Part shown: positions 28,100 through 32,000 of the stretch, one piece after another | Layout: the number at the start of each line of letters is the position of its first letter | Position numbering within the stretch: the first letter of the stretch is position 1 | Source of the DNA: Podochytrium sp. JEL0797 | Lineage: Eukaryota > Chytridiomycota > Chytridiomycetes > Chytridiales > Chytriomycetaceae | Length of the DNA: 32,000 nucleotides | Assembly: GCA_027596195.1 (NCBI GenBank) | Contig: JADGJG010000198.1 | Span: forward strand, 1-32,000 | Direction: 5' to 3' | Notes under the pieces: generated by a model | What the model was told of the DNA's origin: nothing | Database searches by the model: none | Seen by the model: only the letters and a program-made list of their open reading frames with translations | Position numbers and translations under genes: made by a program

Positions 28100-30796
28100 C
28101 TACAAAGGCCACAGGTGCTCCACCTCCACCTTCTGCCCAACATCCCATACATTCCCCTCCCCAAGCAACCCTGAATCCCCGCCGTTCCCCTCCCGAAACT
28201 CCATCGACCCCACACTCTCACTCAACAAAGTCGGATGCCGACTCCCCAAATCCTCCTCGAACCCTCCTCCCCCACGTGTCGGAGGATGCTGCCCGAAATC
28301 GAGACTCTCAAACCCCGCAAACTCGGGGTCGTCAAACCCCGCCACCTTCATGCGCGAAAACGAATCCCCCATCGACTTCTCCTCCGCTGCCCACGCACCC
28401 CCAAAATACTGCCCACAACTCGACTCCCCAAACTCCAACCCACTCAACAACTCAACCGCCGAATCAACCGCGCTATCCCCCTTCCCACTCCTAAACGCAC
28501 CACCCACATCCTCACTCCCCGCAGACGACACAGACGCGTCCCGGAAAGTCTCAAACACACGCATCCGCACTACCTCTTCACATGTCGGATCTACACACTG
28601 TTCCGCCGCAATCGCACTCTCCGCAACCGCAAACACTTCCGATTCCTTCTCCCGCCCTGAAAACACGGCCGCGTCTTCCCCACTTTCCCGCATCGCGTTG
28701 TTGTTGGTCCCATTGCCGTCTCCGAACCGTGCGGCGGCGTACCCCGGATGCCAATGCGCCAATGTCGCGTCTGTGGATGTAGGTGCGGCTGTTACGGCTG
28801 TGACGCAGTACACGAGGGGAGGTCTGTTTTTCGTAATGACGGATTTGTAGTCCGCGGACGTCACGAGGGATTCTGTGTCTGCGTAAATGATTTCGCGGAC
28901 GAGGTCGCGTTGTGGGGGTGGGGGTGGGAAGGGGGGTGGGGATGGGGGTTGTGGGAGGAGGTAGGATGTGTGTGGCTGGTGGTGAGGGTGCTGAAGAGGC
29001 GGGGTGTGGTAGTGTTGCGGGGTGGTTGTGTCTTGGGAGTAAGGGGATGGAGTGGTAGGGTAACGAACCGAGGGGGCTGTGAATGTGGTGGTGATGCGTG
29101 GTGGAGTTGTGACGGTGGGTGGTCTTGAAGAAAAGTATCCAGTTGACATGCGTGGGGGTGGGATGGGAAGGAGGGTTGATGGGCGTGGGGGTGGGAGTGG
29201 GGGTGGAGGTTCCGACGACGAGGAAGATTTGATGGATCCCGTGAAACTGTTGTTGCTGCTGCCCGTTGTCCAGTTGGAAATCTTCTTCAAGATGGACATT
29301 CCACCTCCACTTCCACTTCCCGCGCTCGTGCCTGAGAACGCGCTCATGCCCGAAGACGCGCTCATGCCCGCCGACGCACCACTGGCAGACACGCCCATAC
29401 TCCTACCACCACTCGACCCCATCCCAACATCCCCAACCCCACTACTATACACCACCCCCTTCGCCACCGGAATCCCCACCGCCTGCGGCGGATGCACCGA
29501 CTGCGTCGAACCAACCCCACCCCGATCCCTAGTCCCCCCCCCACAAATCCCCTCCCCAACCTCCCGACAAAAAGCCCTCCACTCCTCCCTCCCAACCCCC
29601 GCCCCAACATCAAACCCTAACAACCCCAAAACCGCCCTCTCCAAACAATTCACATCCGCAACCGTCACACAGACCCCTTGGGCAACGGCTTTCCATGCGT
29701 GATTGTCGTATGTGTCGTCGTATAAGACTTTGGCGCTCACAATGAGTGCGCCGAGGACGAGGCGGTGCGTGATGAGTGGGGTGTTGCGTGTTGATGGGCG
29801 TGATGGTGGGAGACAGAGGGTGGTTGGGTGGAGGGTGTGGAGACGGTGGAGGAGGTAGAGGGAGTGGAGGAATGTGCTGTGACTCAGTTGAGTTCGTTTG
29901 AGGAGTTTTGTAATGAATTGTTTTAGGGGGGGGATGGTGTGGGGTGGTGGCGCGGCGGGGGTGGCGGGGTGTTGGTCTGGGAGGGAATAGACGGATTTGG
30001 AGAAGGGGACAGTGGTGGTGGAGTGGTGTTCAGGGTCTGTGTTGGGTTGGTATTTGTACAATGGATCGAGAAAGAAACGCAGACAGTCGAATTCGCTGTG
30101 GTTTGCTGAAGCAGGGGGGTGGGAGAAGGGGCTGAAGTGGGGTGCGTCTGAGGCTGATTCGAATAGGATTGGGAGGGTGTTGCAGGCATAATCTGTAGAT
30201 GTGAGAAAGGGTGAGTCTTATAGTTGTGTCTCTTAAGAGTCACACGCACCAATCAGCTCGTGCATCAGGGTCTGTGGCGAGGTGGCAGGTGGGGCATAGA
30301 GGCGATGTCCGGTTTGGGTTGGCTGGGGCAGCGAAGTGCGGCGCGGTTCGTGGCGCGTGTCTCTTTGTTGCAGTCGAACCTGTTGGGCAGAAGAGTCGCT
30401 GTGCCTTCGCAGTTGGTTGTGTTGGTGTTGTTGCTGAGGGAGTAGTAGGTGGTGTTGCTGAGGCAGTAGGTGTTGGTGTTGTAGCTGGTGTTGGCTCGAC
30501 TTGTCGGCTGCAAAAGCTGCTGGGTTGTTGTTGTCGCGAAAGCCCGGCGCGCCCACGACTCCCGCGCTGCTGCGCACGACGCACGCCTTTGGCCGCTGCG
30601 GCGCAACAAGAAGCGGCGCAAACAAGTCGCCGTCTTCGCTTTCCAAACCAGCGTCCTCGGCCGCACGCGCCGCCGCACCGAGTCCCGTCTGCGTCTGCGT
30701 CGCCGGATGCGTGGGAGGCCCCACTCCACTCCGCCCGTCGCCCGTCCTCTCACCCTTCGTCGCGTGGCCAAAAAGCGAGAACCGGAGATGGTGCAT
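28100..30796 (-). CDS. Pho80/Pcl-type cyclin with long disordered flanks
   Basis: Exon 1 30796-30250 and exon 2 30192-28100 on the - strand, joined over a 57-nt GT-AG intron in phase, give 879 residues with start MHHLRF at 30796. The family binds Pho85-like CDKs; the target here is unknown. Exon 1 is low complexity with a Gln/His stretch (SQHQLQHQHLLPQQHHLL) and ends PPATSPQTLMHELI. Exon 2 opens DYACNTLPILFE. The cyclin box is at about 265-390: IPPLKQFITKLLKRTQLSHS, TFLHSLYLLHRLH, LITHRLVLGALIVSAKVLYD, then DTYDNHAWKAVAQGV and NCLERAVLGLLGFDV, the usual Pcl pattern. The remaining almost 500 residues are Ser/Gly/Pro-rich, with a tandem hexapeptide-like repeat (SAGMSASSGMSAFSGTSAGS) and Pro runs. 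In-frame ATGs at 30847 and 30892 lie in a duplicated segment and are less likely starts. Confidence 0.87.
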
Positions 30797-30834
30797 TTTT
30801 TGGATGCCTTCTTCGAGGGGTCGCGAAAAAAAAA

Positions 30835-30944
30835 GTTTATTCATTCCGCGCGAGGGAGGCGACGCATTGCAATCGCAATCCAATCTGTTCATCAGATATT
30901 GACTCCGGTTTATTCATTCCCCGGGAGGCGACGCATGGCAATCG
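30835..30944. repeat. Imperfect direct repeat of the transporter 3' end
   Basis: GTTTATTCATTCC followed by G/C-rich bases, GGGAGGCGACGCAT and GCAATCG occurs at 30835-30875 and at 30908-30944, differing by a few bases and a 4-bp length change. The right copy encodes the transporter's last residues (AMRRLPGNE and stop) on the - strand. The left copy lies between that stop and the chosen cyclin start. Confidence 0.75.
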
Positions 30945-31809
30945 GGGAATTGGATATTGAATCCGCGTCTGATCCCCGTCGCACAGCAAACGCCGAAGAA
31001 TACGTGTCAAACCCAAACCCATACACTGCTGCCACAGCCTCATCGTCGCTTTCTCCACCCGACACCCACAATCCTTCGTCATCCAACAACCCTCCTTCAT
31101 CCTCACCCACTGCTCCCCGCATATACCGTCCCACGCCCGCCGTCGCAGCCGCCGCCTCCTTTTCCTCGCGAATCGCAACAATCCGCACGTAATTGTAAAT
31201 ACCGATTCCCACCAGAGAAATCACCAACCCGAGCCCCTTCAACGCCGTAAACTCGCCATCCCGAAACACCATCAACGAAACCGCAATCGTCAACACCTCC
31301 TTAAACACCCCAGCCACACTAAATGTGACGACATTCGTGACACTAATCAACTGAAACTCAGCCATCACCATCAAAAACGCCAACAGTCCCCCAAAGCACA
31401 ACAACCCGACTAACCGCAACACCCCACCCTGCACCAAAACAGGTGTCGTTGCAATCCCACTCCAATCCTCCAACGCCAAACTCGCTGCAAGCAAACTCCC
31501 GGCCATCACGGGACTCAAAAACAGACTCGTGGCCAGCGGGTTCGTCATGCCGAGACTCGCGCGGCCCAACAGGATTTGAGTGATGCTCCATCGGAAGCCG
31601 GAAAGGATCGTGGCTGTTTGGACTTCGAGGTATCCTTGCCAGTGGAATTGGGTTTCTGTGCCGACCATGAGGAGAACTCCCGAGCAAATGAGGAGGATGA
31701 TGCCGGTCAGTTTGTAGGTTGGTTTTTCGAGTTTGAAGAGGAAGGCGAACAGGAGGACGAATACGGGCGCGCCGGATTTGACCATGGTATAGAACGAGAG
31801 GGAGATGAC
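30910..31809 (-). CDS. SLC35C2-like transporter, last exon (5' part not found)
   Basis: A membrane carrier of the triose-phosphate/nucleotide-sugar transporter group (drug/metabolite transporter fold), expected in the Golgi or ER membrane. The exon begins after an acceptor AAATCAG at 31810-31816 and runs 299 residues to TGA-type stop at 30910. It matches the second half of SLC35C2: ISLSFYTMVKSGAPVFVLLF, then FKLEKPTYKLTG, WQGYLEVQTATILSGFRWSI, TQILLGRASLGMTNPLAT, VVTFSVAGVFKEVLTIAVSL and LGLVISLVGIGIYNYVRI. About six to seven membrane helices are visible. A hydrophilic acidic tail (GEDEGGLLDDEGLWVSGGES) follows, as in SLC35C2. The N-terminal half should be in exons to the right, but 31817-32000 shows no matching exon. 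Transported substrate is unknown. Confidence 0.88.
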   Translation of the reverse strand, partial: VISLSFYTMVKSGAPVFVLLFAFLFKLEKPTYKLTGIILLICSGVLLMVGTETQFHWQGYLEVQTATILSGFRWSITQILLGRASLGMTNPLATSLFLSPVMAGSLLAASLALEDWSGIATTPVLVQGGVLRLVGLLCFGGLLAFLMVMAEFQLISVTNVVTFSVAGVFKEVLTIAVSLMVFRDGEFTALKGLGLVISLVGIGIYNYVRIVAIREEKEAAAATAGVGRYMRGAVGEDEGGLLDDEGLWVSGGESDDEAVAAVYGFGFDTYSSAFAVRRGSDADSISNSPIAMRRLPGNE

Positions 31810-31930
31810 CTGATTTATATTATTTGGGTGATTGAGTGGGTGTGTCGTGTATGGGTGTGGGTGTCGTGTTCGCGTTCGCGTTCCAGAATTTGTCACAGAG
31901 AGTCGTCGTCTTGGACAACAATGAGCCGGA

Positions 31931-32000
31931 TCGCGGGGGGGGCGGCCCGCCCCCGCCCACCCCCCCCCCGCGAGGCGCGGGGAACGGCGGGGGGGGGGGG
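31931..32000. repeat. G/C-only low-complexity end of the window
   Basis: From about 31931 the sequence is almost only G and C, with runs of seven to eleven G or C, and it ends in a G run. It differs sharply from all other DNA here. It may be a real GC tract or an assembly edge of poor quality. The coding sequence before the transporter exon is lost in or beyond it. Confidence 0.8.

Noticed and set aside
28235..29702. Several + strand open frames opposite the cyclin gene
   Set aside because: They are Pro/Thr/Arg-rich translations of the reverse strand of a Ser/Gly/Pro-rich tail; the cyclin box fixes the - strand as coding.
30233..30892. Cyclin start at 30892 or 30847
   Set aside because: These ATGs lie in the segment duplicated from the transporter's 3' end; the first ATG outside it is at 30796. 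They cannot be fully excluded.
1..32000. CRISPR arrays, transposons, bacterial-type operons or phage genes
   Set aside because: No spaced short repeats, terminal inverted repeats, transposase or reverse-transcriptase motifs were found; gene structure is eukaryotic throughout.

Overview
The window looks like nuclear DNA of an early-diverging, chytrid-like fungus. Genes carry several short GT-AG introns (41 to 127 nt in the models below), have A-rich sequence before the start codon and AATAAA-like signals after the stop. They include fungal gene types (glycerol kinase, a Pho80-type cyclin, phosphoacetylglucosamine mutase) next to plant-type leucine-rich-repeat proteins. The organism call is an inference from gene style and content; no marker gene settles it.

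Layout, left to right. 1-4942: three head-to-tail glycerol kinase genes; the first is cut by the window edge, the other two are complete with five exons each. 5177-8926: three paralogous small genes of unknown function on the + strand, with an F-box-like LRR gene on the - strand between the first and second. 9315-10568: a broken F-box/LRR copy. 10648-13532: a six-exon gene for a KLRAQ coiled-coil protein, the family of animal PPP1R21 (a subunit of the Rab5 effector complex FERRY), with a disordered segment holding seven regularly spaced xQT motifs. 13821-13891: tRNA-Arg(CCG), - strand. 14177-14790: a small two-exon protein, possibly beta-trefoil. 15114-17902: two broken F-box/LRR copies on the - strand. 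18294-20866: a nine-exon protein with three RRMs. 21590-22837: the only intact member of the main F-box/LRR family. 23089-24293: another broken copy. 24503-26710 (-): phosphoacetylglucosamine mutase in eight exons. About 27075-28099: no confident gene, but an 18-bp direct repeat carrying CCAAT boxes. 28100-30796 (-): a Pho80/Pcl-type cyclin with long disordered flanks. 30910-31809 (-): the last exon of an SLC35C2-like nucleotide-sugar/triose-phosphate family transporter. The window ends in G/C low-complexity sequence.

The genes do not form one pathway. The main themes are local duplication (glycerol kinase, the unknown trio, F-box/LRR) with decay of most F-box/LRR copies, and a set of single-copy housekeeping and trafficking genes. 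The most interesting items are the PPP1R21-like protein with its possible dynein-light-chain-binding ladder and the birth-and-death F-box/LRR cluster. Splice models were made by eye from GT-AG sites, reading phase and family alignment; no RNA evidence was available.
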